NCBI GenBank assembly: GCA_017482685.1
Contig: JAFUMP010000041.1
Span: 1-48,633 of the forward strand
Source of the DNA: a bacterium
Lineage (GTDB): Bacteria; Cyanobacteriota; Vampirovibrionia; Gastranaerophilales; Gastranaerophilaceae
Direction of reading: 5' to 3'
DNA length: 48,633 bases
Part shown: positions 1-8,458 of the stretch, one piece after another
Layout of the letters: each line of letters begins with the position of its first letter
Position numbering within the stretch: the stretch's first letter is position 1
Translations under genes and position numbers: made by a program
The notes under the pieces: model-generated
Told to the model about the DNA's origin: nothing
Databases searched by the model: none
What the model saw: the letters and a program-made list of their open reading frames with translations, nothing else

Positions 1-511
1 AATATCCTGAAATCCCTCCATAAAGAAGCCCTATTGGGAAAACTATAAAAAGAGATAAAAAACCAACTGTCATTGAAATTCTTCCACCAAATAACAATCG
101 AGAAAAAACATCCCTACCATTTATATCAGTACCTAATAGGTGGATTTGACCGCCATTTTCTGCTCCAAATAAATGAATATTACAAGGAATAAGTCCTAAA
201 ATTTTATACTCCTCACCTCTCACAAATAATTTTAAATAATGTTTTTGAGAACGGTCTTGTTTATAAATAGTCTGCATTAGACTTGGCTCAAATTCTCTTA
301 CGTAGTTATAAGTATAAGGTAAACTCAGCTTACCTTCCTGAGTTATCGTATAAACTTTACTTGGCGGTGCATAAGATAAATCTCTATTTGAATAATAATT
401 TGAATAAGGTGCTATAAAATCCGCAAACAAAATTATAACGTACAAAAAACATAGAATTAGTAGCGCTACAAATGTAAATTTATCTTTATAAATCTTGTTC
501 AAAAGCTCCAT
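1..511 (-). CDS. ABC transporter permease, OppC/DppC family (C-terminus beyond window)
   Basis: Inner-membrane permease, second subunit of a peptide-type ABC importer. The gene starts at ATG 511 and runs off the window at base 1, leaving about 170 residues. The N-terminus MELLNKIYKDKFTFVALLIL begins the first membrane segment, followed by a periplasmic stretch with IAPYSNYYSNRDL. It then reads LLGTDINGRDVFSRLLFGGRISM, the GTDxxGRDVxSRLxxGxR signature of OppC/DppC proteins. Only 2 nt separate it from the stop of the upstream OppB-like gene, so the two are translated as an operon. The EAA loop that contacts the ATPase is outside the window. Substrate (di- or oligopeptide, or nickel) cannot be decided here. 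Confidence 0.88.
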   Translation of the reverse strand, partial: MELLNKIYKDKFTFVALLILCFLYVIILFADFIAPYSNYYSNRDLSYAPPSKVYTITQEGKLSLPYTYNYVREFEPSLMQTIYKQDRSQKHYLKLFVRGEEYKILGLIPCNIHLFGAENGGQIHLLGTDINGRDVFSRLLFGGRISMTVGFLSLFIVFPIGLLYGGISGY

Positions 512-513
512 AT

Positions 514-1488
514 TTATTCTTTTGCTCCCCTAACTCTTGGATCTGTAACCATTAACAAAATATCTGCTATTAGATTTCCTAGTATCAGCATTATTGTTCC
601 CATCATTAAAGATGCCATAACCAAATTTATATCCGATTTCATAACTGCTTCCAAAATAAGCCTACCTAATCCTGGATATTGAAATACATATTCAGTCAAA
701 GCAGCACCACTTAAAAGACCTGCAAATTCAAACCCTAATAATGTTATCATTGGATTTATTGCGTTTCTTAGAGCATGTTTAAATATAACTTGATTTTCAC
801 TAAGTCCTCTAGCTCGTGCAAATTTTATATAATCTGAATCTAATACCTCAAGCAAATTTGCACGCATTTGACGTTGCAAACCAGATAAAGATATCGTAAA
901 CAATACGATAGTTGGAAGCACCAAGTGTTTTGAAATATCAAACACTTTACCTAACAAGCTTAATTCATTAAAATTATAACTTGTTAATCCGCCAACAGGA
1001 AACCACCCCGTTTTCACTGCAAAAATAAGCATTAATATCGCAAAGAAAAAAGAAGGTATTGCCATTCCTATACTCGCTAAAACCGTAAGAAATCTATCTA
1101 AAAAAGTTTCTTTACGAATAGCTGATATAATACCTAAAGGTAAGCCCACCATCCAAGTCATAAAAATAACAACTGTAGTCAAAAGCAATGTGTTTGGGAT
1201 TCTTTCTTTAAGCTTAACAGAAACTTTTTCACCTGCAGATGTATATCCCAAATCTCCTTTTACAAAAGACTTAGCCCAAGATAAATATTGAACACCTATT
1301 GGCTTATCTAGATTTAATCGTTTTATTTCTTTATCCAAAGTTTCTTGCGAAATAGAAGGATTCAACCTTAACTCAGCTAGAGGATCAATAGGTGAAAGCC
1401 TAATTATAAAAAAGCTTAACAATGAAACTATTATTAATAATGGAATCGTCTGTAAAACTCTTTTTAATACTAAACGAAAAAAGCTCAC
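514..1488 (-). CDS. ABC transporter permease, OppB/DppB family
   Basis: First permease subunit of a peptide-type ABC importer, 324 aa, about six membrane helices. The N-terminus (RLVLKRVLQTIPLLIIVSLL) is the usual OppB/DppB opening. A periplasmic loop with DKPIGVQYLSWAKSFVKGDLG follows, and the cytoplasmic EAA-type loop is near residues 215-245 (DYIKFARARGLSENQVIFKHALRNA). The start is GTG at 1488; its G is also the last base of the TAG stop of the binding-protein gene (TAGTG), with GGAG about 10 nt upstream, so translational coupling is likely. Length is normal for the family. Confidence 0.92.
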   Translation of the reverse strand: MSFFRLVLKRVLQTIPLLIIVSLLSFFIIRLSPIDPLAELRLNPSISQETLDKEIKRLNLDKPIGVQYLSWAKSFVKGDLGYTSAGEKVSVKLKERIPNTLLLTTVVIFMTWMVGLPLGIISAIRKETFLDRFLTVLASIGMAIPSFFFAILMLIFAVKTGWFPVGGLTSYNFNELSLLGKVFDISKHLVLPTIVLFTISLSGLQRQMRANLLEVLDSDYIKFARARGLSENQVIFKHALRNAINPMITLLGFEFAGLLSGAALTEYVFQYPGLGRLILEAVMKSDINLVMASLMMGTIMLILGNLIADILLMVTDPRVRGAKE

Positions 1489-3323
1489 TAATTTTCTCCT
1501 TCTATATAAATTTCATCTAGATTATAAATTAGCCCACTCAAAGGTGTTGGAAAAACATTCTTAAATTTTTTTCTTATAGCAGTTATTCTAATCGGCGAAT
1601 ATAAATAAATTATAGGCTTCTCTTGATAAATAATTTCTTGATACCTATCATAAAAAGGTTTACGCTCATTAAAATTAAGCTTTAAAGCTCCTTGTTCAAA
1701 TATTTCATCAAGTTCTTTTTCCCAATATAACCTATCGTCATACTTTTGATTTGGAGTTCTTTGGTTAAATAAATGTAGTGGCCCATTTGACATCCAAACA
1801 TTTTTACCGTCATGAGGTTCTAGCGGAGAGCCTGTTAATCCCATTATTGCCATATCCCAATCATTTGTTTGTGAAAGCTTATTTACAAGGCTGTTAAACT
1901 CAATTGGCTTAAAGTTAACCTTCATATCTAAGTCTTCTAAATCCTGTTTTATCATAACACCTATAGCTTCTCTGTCTAGAGAACCTGCATTTGTATAAAT
2001 GTCAAACTCAACCCTATTTCCGTTAGAATCAAATAATTGTCCATTCTTAATCACAAAACCAGATGATTCAAGCACCTCTTTTGCTTTTTCTAAATCTCGT
2101 TCATGTCCTTTTATATTTTTATTAAGATAAATTGAATTTAAACTTTCCGCTGTAAATAATGGTTCAGCAACACCTTGTGCTATGTTCTTAACAATACCAT
2201 CCCTATCAATCGCATAATCAACAGCAGTTCTAAAAGCTTTATTCCTAAACCAAGATTGCTTTATTCGTGGAACTTGCCATTTCCCATCTTTATTTTTTCG
2301 ATTGTTTAAATTTATAACTAAAAACAAAGTACCCGTATCTGGCCCAAGATTATGTACATAAAAATCAGAAACAGGCTCTTTCATTTTATAACGTGCAACA
2401 TTAGCGCCTCTTATTGATAAAATATCCGTCTCTTTTGCTTCAAATTTTAATATCTCATTATTTGTATCACCAACTATTAAATAGACCAATTTATCTAAAT
2501 AAGGTAATCTTTCATTATTTTTATTAATCTTGTAATAATTAGGATTTCTAACAAAGACAACCCTCTGAGCTGGTACATATTCTTTAAGCTTAAACGCACC
2601 ACTAGATACAATTTCACTAGCTGGAGTATTTGGGGTTAAAAATGCATCAAATACAGATAACCCCTTATCAGAATAAGGTTTATAATAATGTTTTGGCACA
2701 ATTGGATAAGTCAATTGTCTTAAAAATGGTGCAAAAGGTTTTGGAGTTACAAATTTAACCGTATAATCATCAATTCGATAAAGCTTAGGCAATTTTCCAT
2801 TAATCATCATTGCATCACGTGTTGCCGTATTTCCAAACCCTTTAAAAACAACTTCCCAATATGTATAAAGAACGTCATCAACTGATATAGGTGTTCCATC
2901 TGACCATTTAAGTCCTTTTCTCAAAAATATTGTATATTCATTACCATTTACGCTAAACCCTTTTGCTAATTGTGGTACAACTTCACCTGTTCTTGGGTTT
3001 GTTGTCAAAAGCCCATCATACATTAAACCAGCCATTGAAGAAGAAGTAGCATCTTTAGTATTGCAAGGATTAAATGTTTTTGGTCCTTCACCAATTGTTG
3101 AAACAATAAGCTCTCCACCAAATTTTCCAATCGGCGCTTGAGACTGTATATAATCCACTCCGTCAATAGTTATATTCCTATTGTCATTAGGATAATCTAT
3201 ATTCTTGATACTAGAACCATAGTTATTTTCAAGATAAACTTCAGGCACATCCTGCCTTATACAAGCTTTAAGACAAAGCACTACAAATAGCGAAACAATT
3301 AATAATAAAAAAACTCTCCTCAT
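1488..3323 (-). CDS. Extracellular peptide-binding lipoprotein, SBP family 5 (OppA/DppA-like)
   Basis: Substrate-binding component feeding the two permeases downstream, 611 aa. The N-terminus MRRVFLLLIVSLFVVLCLKAC is a signal peptide with lipobox LKAC (Cys21), so it is probably membrane-anchored on the outer face. The SBP5 core is visible from GGELIVSTIGEGPKTFNPCN, with WSDGTPISVDDVLYT, VFVRNPNYYK and AVDYAIDRDGIVKNIAQG. No Shine-Dalgarno precedes ATG 3323; instead TATTCT lies exactly 6 nt upstream with TTATCA 17 nt further (rev 3358-3353), which predicts a leaderless mRNA. The AGGAGAG string is codons 2-3 and cannot serve this start. Ligand unknown. Confidence 0.9.
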   Translation of the reverse strand: MRRVFLLLIVSLFVVLCLKACIRQDVPEVYLENNYGSSIKNIDYPNDNRNITIDGVDYIQSQAPIGKFGGELIVSTIGEGPKTFNPCNTKDATSSSMAGLMYDGLLTTNPRTGEVVPQLAKGFSVNGNEYTIFLRKGLKWSDGTPISVDDVLYTYWEVVFKGFGNTATRDAMMINGKLPKLYRIDDYTVKFVTPKPFAPFLRQLTYPIVPKHYYKPYSDKGLSVFDAFLTPNTPASEIVSSGAFKLKEYVPAQRVVFVRNPNYYKINKNNERLPYLDKLVYLIVGDTNNEILKFEAKETDILSIRGANVARYKMKEPVSDFYVHNLGPDTGTLFLVINLNNRKNKDGKWQVPRIKQSWFRNKAFRTAVDYAIDRDGIVKNIAQGVAEPLFTAESLNSIYLNKNIKGHERDLEKAKEVLESSGFVIKNGQLFDSNGNRVEFDIYTNAGSLDREAIGVMIKQDLEDLDMKVNFKPIEFNSLVNKLSQTNDWDMAIMGLTGSPLEPHDGKNVWMSNGPLHLFNQRTPNQKYDDRLYWEKELDEIFEQGALKLNFNERKPFYDRYQEIIYQEKPIIYLYSPIRITAIRKKFKNVFPTPLSGLIYNLDEIYIEGEN

Positions 3324-3358
3324 AAGAAAAGAATATCATAAGCATAACTACATGATAA
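3324..3358 (-). promoter_or_regulatory. Predicted leaderless promoter of the peptide-importer operon
   Basis: On the minus strand: TTATCA (3358-3353), 17-nt spacer, TATTCT (3335-3330), 6 nt, then ATG at 3323. The expected transcription start falls on or next to the A of the start codon. The hexamers are only moderate matches. Confidence 0.45.
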
Positions 3359-3404
3359 GTAGTTACCTGTTTATTAAGAAATGTAACAATTTTATTAAAA
3401 ACAT

Positions 3405-3431
3405 TAAAGTTTTTTGAAAACGTGCCGTAAT
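3405..3431 (+). promoter_or_regulatory. Sigma-28 (FliA/sigmaD)-type promoter
   Basis: TAAAGTTT (3405-3412), exactly 11 nt, GCCGTAAT (3424-3431). The known FliA consensus is TAAAGTTT-N11-GCCGATAA. The start codon of the 383-aa gene is 38 nt downstream, with AAGGAG in between. One of four such sites in the window. Confidence 0.85.
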
Positions 3432-3468
3432 ACATAGTAAAGGGACAAACAATTAAGGAGCAACCAAA

Positions 3469-4620
3469 ATGGGAATGGCGGCATCGCAGGCACGTTTGCT
3501 TTGCATTACAGCTAGAATACATGACGTTGAATACCAAGCGCAGTCTATCCAGAACGCTAAGCTTCAATTAGCCACTCAAGAAGATCGTGCTTATAGGGAA
3601 TACAACGCTGCCTTAGATGCTCAAACATTAACAATTAGTACAATCAATACAAGTACTGGAGAAAAATCAACCATCCCTGCAAACTTCAATAATCTATGTT
3701 CAAGAAACCGTGTGTTATCTGCAACTGGTGAGAACTTTGCTATACGTAATAAAGAAGGACGTCTAATTGTAGAAGACGAGATTGAAGAAGCTTATTATAA
3801 CTTTACAACAAGTGGCATGGATGACCCATATCAATTTGCTTTATTTATGATTAATGGGCAAAACATGCAACACTTAGATAGTGTTGGTGACGGAGATTTC
3901 TCAAGTGCAATAGAAGATGCAGAACTTGAAACTTATCAAGGATTAGACGATACAGAAAAAAGTCAGAAATTAACATCATTACATGACAAGTTATTAGAAC
4001 TTTGCGGTGGCGAAAACATTTATGACTCAAATGAATTAATGAGTAGTGGCGATTCTGAAAAAATTAAAGAATATGAAGAAACTTTAGATAACTATCGTAA
4101 AGAACTTTATAAACGCCACGCTGGTGATATAAATTCTAAAGTAAGTAATGAAGAAACCTTACCAGAAGAATTAGACAGCCCAATGTTTAATTATTATGTA
4201 AGTATTTATAACCAAATTAATTTTTGTGGTGGCTGTGTATCCATAGAAGACTATGACGGAATGGATGGCGATGCTGCAAGTGATACAGATTGGCTACAAA
4301 GTATGATTCAAAGTGGACAATTCTCTATCGAAGTTATTGATGAAAACAAAAAAACAGGAAAACTTGAATTAACTGCAACATCCCCAAGCTCAGATTCTTG
4401 TCTAGCTTATACTAATAGCTCTGAAATCGATAATAGAGCATTAGCGAAGGCTGAGGCTGAATATGAGCACAAATTAAAACAAATCGACAAAAAAGATAAA
4501 ATGTATGACTTAGAGTTATCAAAACTCGAAACAGAAAGGACAGCATTAACAACAGAATATGATCAAGTTAAAAAAGTAATTAGCGATAACATTGAACGTA
4601 CATTCGGTATCTTCTCATAA
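3469..4620 (+). CDS. Orphan protein, MGMAASQARLL-type N-terminus, sigma-28 promoter
   Basis: 383 aa, function unknown. The N-terminus MGMAASQARLLCITARIHDVEYQAQSIQNAK has no signal peptide. I have the impression that this kind of opening recurs in orphan proteins of Gastranaerophilales and other gut bacteria, without assigned function. The first ~50 residues and the last ~65 (LAKAEAEYEHKLKQIDKKDK..ELSKLETERTALTTEYDQVKK) look like amphipathic coiled coil. The acidic middle carries scattered Cys. Coiled-coil ends around a variable centre recall flagellar axial or type III-exported proteins, which is analogy only. RBS AAGGAG 8-10 nt before ATG. Monocistronic: sigma-28-type promoter upstream, terminator at 4813. 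Confidence 0.8.
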   Translation: MGMAASQARLLCITARIHDVEYQAQSIQNAKLQLATQEDRAYREYNAALDAQTLTISTINTSTGEKSTIPANFNNLCSRNRVLSATGENFAIRNKEGRLIVEDEIEEAYYNFTTSGMDDPYQFALFMINGQNMQHLDSVGDGDFSSAIEDAELETYQGLDDTEKSQKLTSLHDKLLELCGGENIYDSNELMSSGDSEKIKEYEETLDNYRKELYKRHAGDINSKVSNEETLPEELDSPMFNYYVSIYNQINFCGGCVSIEDYDGMDGDAASDTDWLQSMIQSGQFSIEVIDENKKTGKLELTATSPSSDSCLAYTNSSEIDNRALAKAEAEYEHKLKQIDKKDKMYDLELSKLETERTALTTEYDQVKKVISDNIERTFGIFS

Positions 4621-4812
4621 GAATAGATAAATAAGATTTATCTTTCGTAATAACATACCAGAAGTTACTACGAAAAAAAGAAAAACATCTTTGCTTACAA
4701 TTACAAAGCAATCTAGAAAAACCTGACTGGATTGTCAAACATGGCAAAGTTCAACTAATAACAGACTAAATAACAATAACCTTAATTTTAATAATCCCTT
4801 TTCCCTTTTTCC

Positions 4813-4840
4813 GCTTGAGTTCAGACTCAAGCTTTTTTTT
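4813..4840 (+). terminator. Rho-independent terminator after the 383-aa gene
   Basis: GCTTGAGT, loop TCAG, ACTCAAGC (8-bp perfect stem) followed by eight T. Confidence 0.85.
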
Positions 4841-4908
4841 ATTAAATCAACATTTTTTGCTTTTTAAACTCATTTCTTGTTTAATTGTTACGTTTTGTAA
4901 AGATTAAT

Positions 4909-4936
4909 TTTACGGCTGAAATGTAGATGATATAAT
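4909..4936 (+). promoter_or_regulatory. Housekeeping-type promoter of the 562-aa gene
   Basis: TTTACG (4909-4914), 16-nt spacer, TATAAT (4931-4936). The predicted start near 4943 leaves a leader of about 150 nt before ATG 5096. The -10 box is perfect, the -35 box weak. Confidence 0.55.
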
Positions 4937-5095
4937 AGTTTTAGATTTTTACAAAAAAATTGTGTAAAAAATCATGGCAATTTTTATTTTTCCCGTGTGT
5001 TTAAGTATATAAGGAAAAAGATTAGTAAGATTATTGTAAGATTTTACGAATTTGAAATATATAAATAGTAAGTTGTAAATATAGGAGTAAAAGTT

Positions 5096-6784
5096 ATGTC
5101 AGAAGATTTATCAATTAAAAAGCAACCTTCATCAATGCCTTATGTATTAGGCGGTGGATTGGTTGGTGCAGCTGGGGGTTGGGTAGCAAATGAAAAGATC
5201 CCTGCTGTAAAGAATTATGTAACAGAGCCCTCAAAATACGGTTCTTTAGATGATATTGTAAAAGAAATGGATAATAAAGATAAATTTGAATCTTACGTAA
5301 AAGATGCAGCCGAAGAAGAAAAAAGTTTTTGGGAAAAAGCTAAACAAGAAAAAGCTAATATAGAAAAAGCTGGAACCGATTGGGATGCTAACAAAGCGAA
5401 GTATATTCAAGAAGGTACAGTCGCAGAAGTTGTTGATACTGATGAGATTAAAGAACTCAATAAACAATTAGAAGCTGCACAAGCAAAACTTGCTGAAAGC
5501 GAAAAAGCTTTAGCAAATGCTTCAAAAACAACTGAATCTACGGTTAGATTATCTAGATTAGAAACTTTGGATAATGAGATTGCTAAGATTGAAGTAGAGA
5601 ATAAGGCTAGAAAAAAAGTTTTAGAGATGCAAGAAGCTATTAAAAATTTAAAGAATAATAAATCTGCCATAGAAAAAAAAGCCAAGTTTGAAGTAAAAAT
5701 TCCTGAATCTAAAAAGTATGTTGAAGAATTAAATCGTTTTACAGAACCAGTCGATCCAAAATATTTGACTAATAATGGTAAGAAAATTGATGCTAATGCA
5801 GCTAGAAAAAGCATACAGAATAAAATTCAGGCATTAAAGGATGCTGAAGTTAGCTTAAATAAACTAATTGATTTAGAAGCAACAAAGCTTTCTAAATTAT
5901 CTACAAAAGGCGATATTCTAAAAACAGCAACAAGTAATTCTGAAAAAGAAATAGAGAAATTTATTAATAAACTACAAGGTTTAACAAAACAACAAAAAGC
6001 AGATATTTTGGCAGAAGCTAAAATAGAGTTGAGCTCTCGTAGTGGAGTTATGGGACATTTGGAGTCTTTAGAAGCAAGATTAAAAGAAGCTACAGCACAG
6101 TATAACAGACTTTCAGAAACGACTAGAAATAAATATGCAGGTAGTAATGCTGAAAGAATGGAAAAACTGATAGCTCAACAAGATAAAAAGACAGAAATTT
6201 TAAAACAACAAAGAGAAATTGCACAAAGACGTAAAAAGCATATTCAAGAAATGTGGAGTGCTCGTAAGGCTTATAGGAAGCTAGAAGGTAAAAAGATGGT
6301 AGATTTAACTGTCAAAGACACAACATCCTTACAGTCAGGCAGTTTTAAATACCAAAGCTTTGTTGATACATTAACAGAAGCTGATAAGGATACTTATAAA
6401 GCTTTCAGAAAAGCTACTAACAAACAAGTAGAACAGAAAATTGTCCCAGCTTCTGACAAGACCGCTCTTACAGCTACAGTAAATGCTGATAAGTCAAAAG
6501 TTACAGAATTAACAACTCAAATTGCAGAAAAACGTAAAGCTCTACCTAAACAAGCAACAAAATCTGTTGAAGAATTAACTCAAGAATATATTACAAAAAA
6601 TGGTAGCAAGGCTGATGCTATTAAAAAAGCTCAAGAAAATGCAATTAATAATTTAAAAGATGATTTTGCAAACACAATGAAAAAAGGTGGTAAAAATTGG
6701 ATATATTGGGCAGCTATCGGTGTTACTGCGTTAGCAGGTTCATTACTTGCCTTAGCTTTCAAACCAAGCTCAAAAGAAGCTTAG
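5096..6784 (+). CDS. Orphan coiled-coil protein with hydrophobic segments at both ends
   Basis: 562 aa, function unknown. Near the N-terminus, residues ~16-31 (YVLGGGLVGAAGGWVA) form a short Gly/Ala-rich hydrophobic segment. The C-terminus has a convincing membrane helix at ~540-557 (WIYWAAIGVTALAGSLLALAF) followed by a short basic tail. In between is a long Lys/Glu/Ala-rich region with heptad character (KELNKQLEAAQAKLAESEKAL, LEARLKEATAQYNRL). Such a protein could tether or scaffold the envelope; no catalytic motif is visible. RBS TAGGAG 9 nt before the ATG. It stands alone between two terminators and uses a housekeeping-type promoter, unlike its sigma-28-linked neighbours. Confidence 0.78.
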   Translation: MSEDLSIKKQPSSMPYVLGGGLVGAAGGWVANEKIPAVKNYVTEPSKYGSLDDIVKEMDNKDKFESYVKDAAEEEKSFWEKAKQEKANIEKAGTDWDANKAKYIQEGTVAEVVDTDEIKELNKQLEAAQAKLAESEKALANASKTTESTVRLSRLETLDNEIAKIEVENKARKKVLEMQEAIKNLKNNKSAIEKKAKFEVKIPESKKYVEELNRFTEPVDPKYLTNNGKKIDANAARKSIQNKIQALKDAEVSLNKLIDLEATKLSKLSTKGDILKTATSNSEKEIEKFINKLQGLTKQQKADILAEAKIELSSRSGVMGHLESLEARLKEATAQYNRLSETTRNKYAGSNAERMEKLIAQQDKKTEILKQQREIAQRRKKHIQEMWSARKAYRKLEGKKMVDLTVKDTTSLQSGSFKYQSFVDTLTEADKDTYKAFRKATNKQVEQKIVPASDKTALTATVNADKSKVTELTTQIAEKRKALPKQATKSVEELTQEYITKNGSKADAIKKAQENAINNLKDDFANTMKKGGKNWIYWAAIGVTALAGSLLALAFKPSSKEA

Positions 6785-6849
6785 AACTAAACAAAGCTCA
6801 AAAGAGCAAAATTCAAATAATCTAGACAACTATATTTACAAACAAATTA

Positions 6850-6880
6850 ACTCGGATTGAAAATTCAATCCGAGTTTTAT
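6850..6880 (+). terminator. Terminator after the 562-aa gene
   Basis: ACTCGGATTGAA / TTCAATCCGAGT near-perfect palindrome followed by a T-rich tract. Confidence 0.8.
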
Positions 6881-6904
6881 ATTTTGTTCACGTAATATAA
6901 TCTA

Positions 6905-6938
6905 TTAAAAAAATAAAAGACTGATATAAAATCAGTCT
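6905..6938 (-). terminator. Terminator of the 120-aa gene (minus strand)
   Basis: AGACTGAT, 5-nt loop, ATCAGTCT; on the minus strand the stem is followed by TTTTATTTTTTT. It faces the terminator at 6850 in a convergent layout. Confidence 0.75.
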
Positions 6939-7004
6939 TGAAATTAAATAGTGTAGAAGTTATATAAATTTATTGGAAAATACCTTATTAATACTTATAA
7001 GAGC

Positions 7005-7367
7005 CTATGCAGCCATTCCCATTAAATAGTCCATCGCTACATCCATTACATAAGGAGCTAGCTCCTCACCAAACTCTTCAACAATAACACCATATATGAA
7101 TTCGAAGTTTTCCATATAACCAGTAATTCTTTCTGCTGTTGCAGAATCAACTACTGGAGTTGATTTTGATTCAACTGGTGCAATAAAGAAATTATTTGCT
7201 GATAAGAAATCCATTACTTTTGAAGGATCTACTTGTGTTTCTTCGTGATTCTGTACTTGTTCTTGTGTTTCAGCTTCAGCTTTTGATTGTTGTGCACCTT
7301 TGTTAGAAAAGCCACTAATTGAATAGCTGTTACCGTACCCTGAAATGTTGTTAATACCGTTTGTCAT
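7005..7367 (-). CDS. Small orphan protein with sigma-28-type promoter
   Basis: 120 aa, function unknown. It starts MTNGINNISGYGNSYSISG, a Ser/Asn/Gly/Tyr-rich, probably disordered N-terminus without signal peptide. A Gln/Glu-rich linker follows (QQSKAEAETQEQVQNHEE). The second half looks folded and acidic and ends VAMDYLMGMAA. Start choice: ATG 7367 has GGAG 9 nt upstream, whereas the in-frame ATG at 7418 lies inside the promoter spacer and would precede the transcription start. Single gene with its own terminator. The neighbouring rpmE is divergent. Confidence 0.8.
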   Translation of the reverse strand: MTNGINNISGYGNSYSISGFSNKGAQQSKAEAETQEQVQNHEETQVDPSKVMDFLSANNFFIAPVESKSTPVVDSATAERITGYMENFEFIYGVIVEEFGEELAPYVMDVAMDYLMGMAA

Positions 7368-7408
7368 TTTCCAATACTCCTTTTTTTCATTTTTCCTTTG
7401 TGACATGT

Positions 7409-7435
7409 ATAACGGCATATTTTTTAAAAACTTTA
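7409..7435 (-). promoter_or_regulatory. Sigma-28-type promoter (minus strand)
   Basis: Minus strand: TAAAGTTT (7435-7428), 11 nt, GCCGTTAT (7416-7409). Start codon at 7367, about 35 nt after the expected transcription start. Confidence 0.87.
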
Positions 7436-7620
7436 GGATTTTTTAGAATATTGTTACAATTCGTTACAATAATAACCTAAAAAGCAATAATAGCTTACTT
7501 TTTCTTGCAACAAGTAAAAAGATTTGACTTGCAAATATATTTTTAGGATATTATTATATAAGAGGTCGAAATATTACATTACTTTTCAAGTTTGGAATCT
7601 TGAAGGAAAGAAGGTCTATA

Positions 7621-7821
7621 ATGAAAAAAGAATTACATCCAGATTACAAAAAAACTGTTATCAAATGCGTATGCGGTAACGAAATCGAAACTGGCTCTGT
7701 TGTAGAAAACATTACAGTTGAAATTTGCTCAAACTGTCACCCATTCTACACAGGTCAACAAAAAATCCTTGACTCTGAAGGTAGAGTTGAAAGATTTAAC
7801 AAACGCTACGGCAACAAGTAA
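7621..7821 (+). CDS. rpmE: 50S ribosomal protein L31
   Basis: 66 aa. Zinc-type L31: [20 protein letters not shown] carries Cys at 16 and 18, and the second pair is [13 protein letters not shown] (Cys37 and Cys40), so the four Zn ligands are present. The C-terminus [11 protein letters not shown] is typical. Start is ATG 7621 with AGAAGG about 8 nt upstream; an earlier in-frame TTG (7600) would put the RBS inside the gene. Followed by a 13-bp-stem terminator. Codons are C-ending where a choice exists (AAC, ATC, TAC), as expected for high expression. Confidence 0.97.
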   Translation: MKKELHPDYKKTVIKCVCGNEIETGSVVENITVEICSNCHPFYTGQQKILDSEGRVERFNKRYGNK

Positions 7822-7837
7822 TCGATTTAAAATAATA

Positions 7838-7871
7838 AAAACGCCTTCTTATATTAAGAAGGCGTTTTTAT
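7838..7871 (+). terminator. rpmE terminator
   Basis: AAAACGCCTTCTT, loop ATATT, AAGAAGGCGTTTT, then TTA. A 13-bp perfect stem. Confidence 0.92.
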
Positions 7872-7892
7872 TGCAAAAATGCATTTTTGATT

Positions 7893-8458
7893 ATTTAATA
7901 AAATAATATATTTTATTGAATATGTGATTATATTTAGAATTAATAATGTACTTTCTTTTGTTTCTTTATGCTATCAAAGAAACCAAAAGAAAGTACCAAA
8001 GAAAATAAAGAAAACACGCATTGTTTTTATCATCCTCACGGGAGTCCCCGTTCGGCTGAGTTTTTATTTTTCGGCTAGCGCCGAATCTTTTTAGCCTCGC
8101 AAACTCGGTGCTACGCACGTAATCAATTAGTCGGCTACTAGGTTATATTCCAAATATTATATATAATTCCAAATCCGCCTTTTGGTTTTATTCCATATTT
8201 GCACCTCAAACAGTGCTCAGCTTTGCTAGAATTGTGAGCCTATCGTAGTGAGCATTCAATGTTAGTGAGACAACTACAAAGCGACTGCTGTTTGAGGACT
8301 GAAAGTCCGAGTTCAGTCGCTCAAGTCGAACGTTACAATTGAATAGCGAACGAAGATACAGCTCACGAGGTTTTTTGTGCAACTTTTTTGCCGGTACAAA
8401 AAAGTTGCGAAAGACAATTTAAACTTTGATTTCAATAAAATATATTATTTTATTAAAT
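7893..8458. mobile_element. 566-bp non-coding element with perfect 28-bp terminal inverted repeats (MITE-like)
   Basis: Bases 7893-7920 and 8431-8458 are exact reverse complements over 28 nt. Just inside the left end is a 20-bp stem with one bulge (GTACTTTCTTTTG.., 7948-7996). Just inside the right end is a perfect 12-bp stem GCAACTTTTTTG / CAAAAAAGTTGC (8379-8408, loop CCGGTA). The core is richer in GC than its surroundings and full of hairpins: TTCGGC-TAGC-GCCGAA (8070-8085), GTGC-TAC-GCAC (8108-8118), GGACT-GAA-AGTCC (8296-8308), GCGACTG/CAGTCGC (8281-8320) and the long-range pair CCTCAAACAG/CTGTTTGAGG (8204-8297). No ORF of note. Layout fits a non-autonomous mobile repeat, or a structured RNA; no target-site duplication was recognised. 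Confidence 0.6.

Larger units (their letters stand above)
4621..5095. other. Non-coding gap with terminator, gene remnant and long leader
   Basis: 475 bp without a complete gene. An open stretch of 44 codons (4635-4769, +) has no ATG, GTG or TTG start in a sensible place and ends ..KHGKVQLITD; it could be the tail of a decayed gene. The terminator at 4813-4840 follows. From about 4943 on, the gap is the presumed 150-nt leader of the 562-aa gene; it contains an inverted repeat GATTTTTAC/GTAAAAAATC near 4944-4973. Confidence 0.45.

Noticed and set aside
4635..4769. 44-codon open frame ending KHGKVQLITD as a gene
   Set aside because: No usable start codon or RBS; could be a remnant of a decayed gene, kept only as a note in the gap description.
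7893..8458. tmRNA, RNase P RNA or other known housekeeping RNA
   Set aside because: No tRNA-like ends, tag ORF or conserved core could be recognised; symmetry of the ends favours a mobile repeat.
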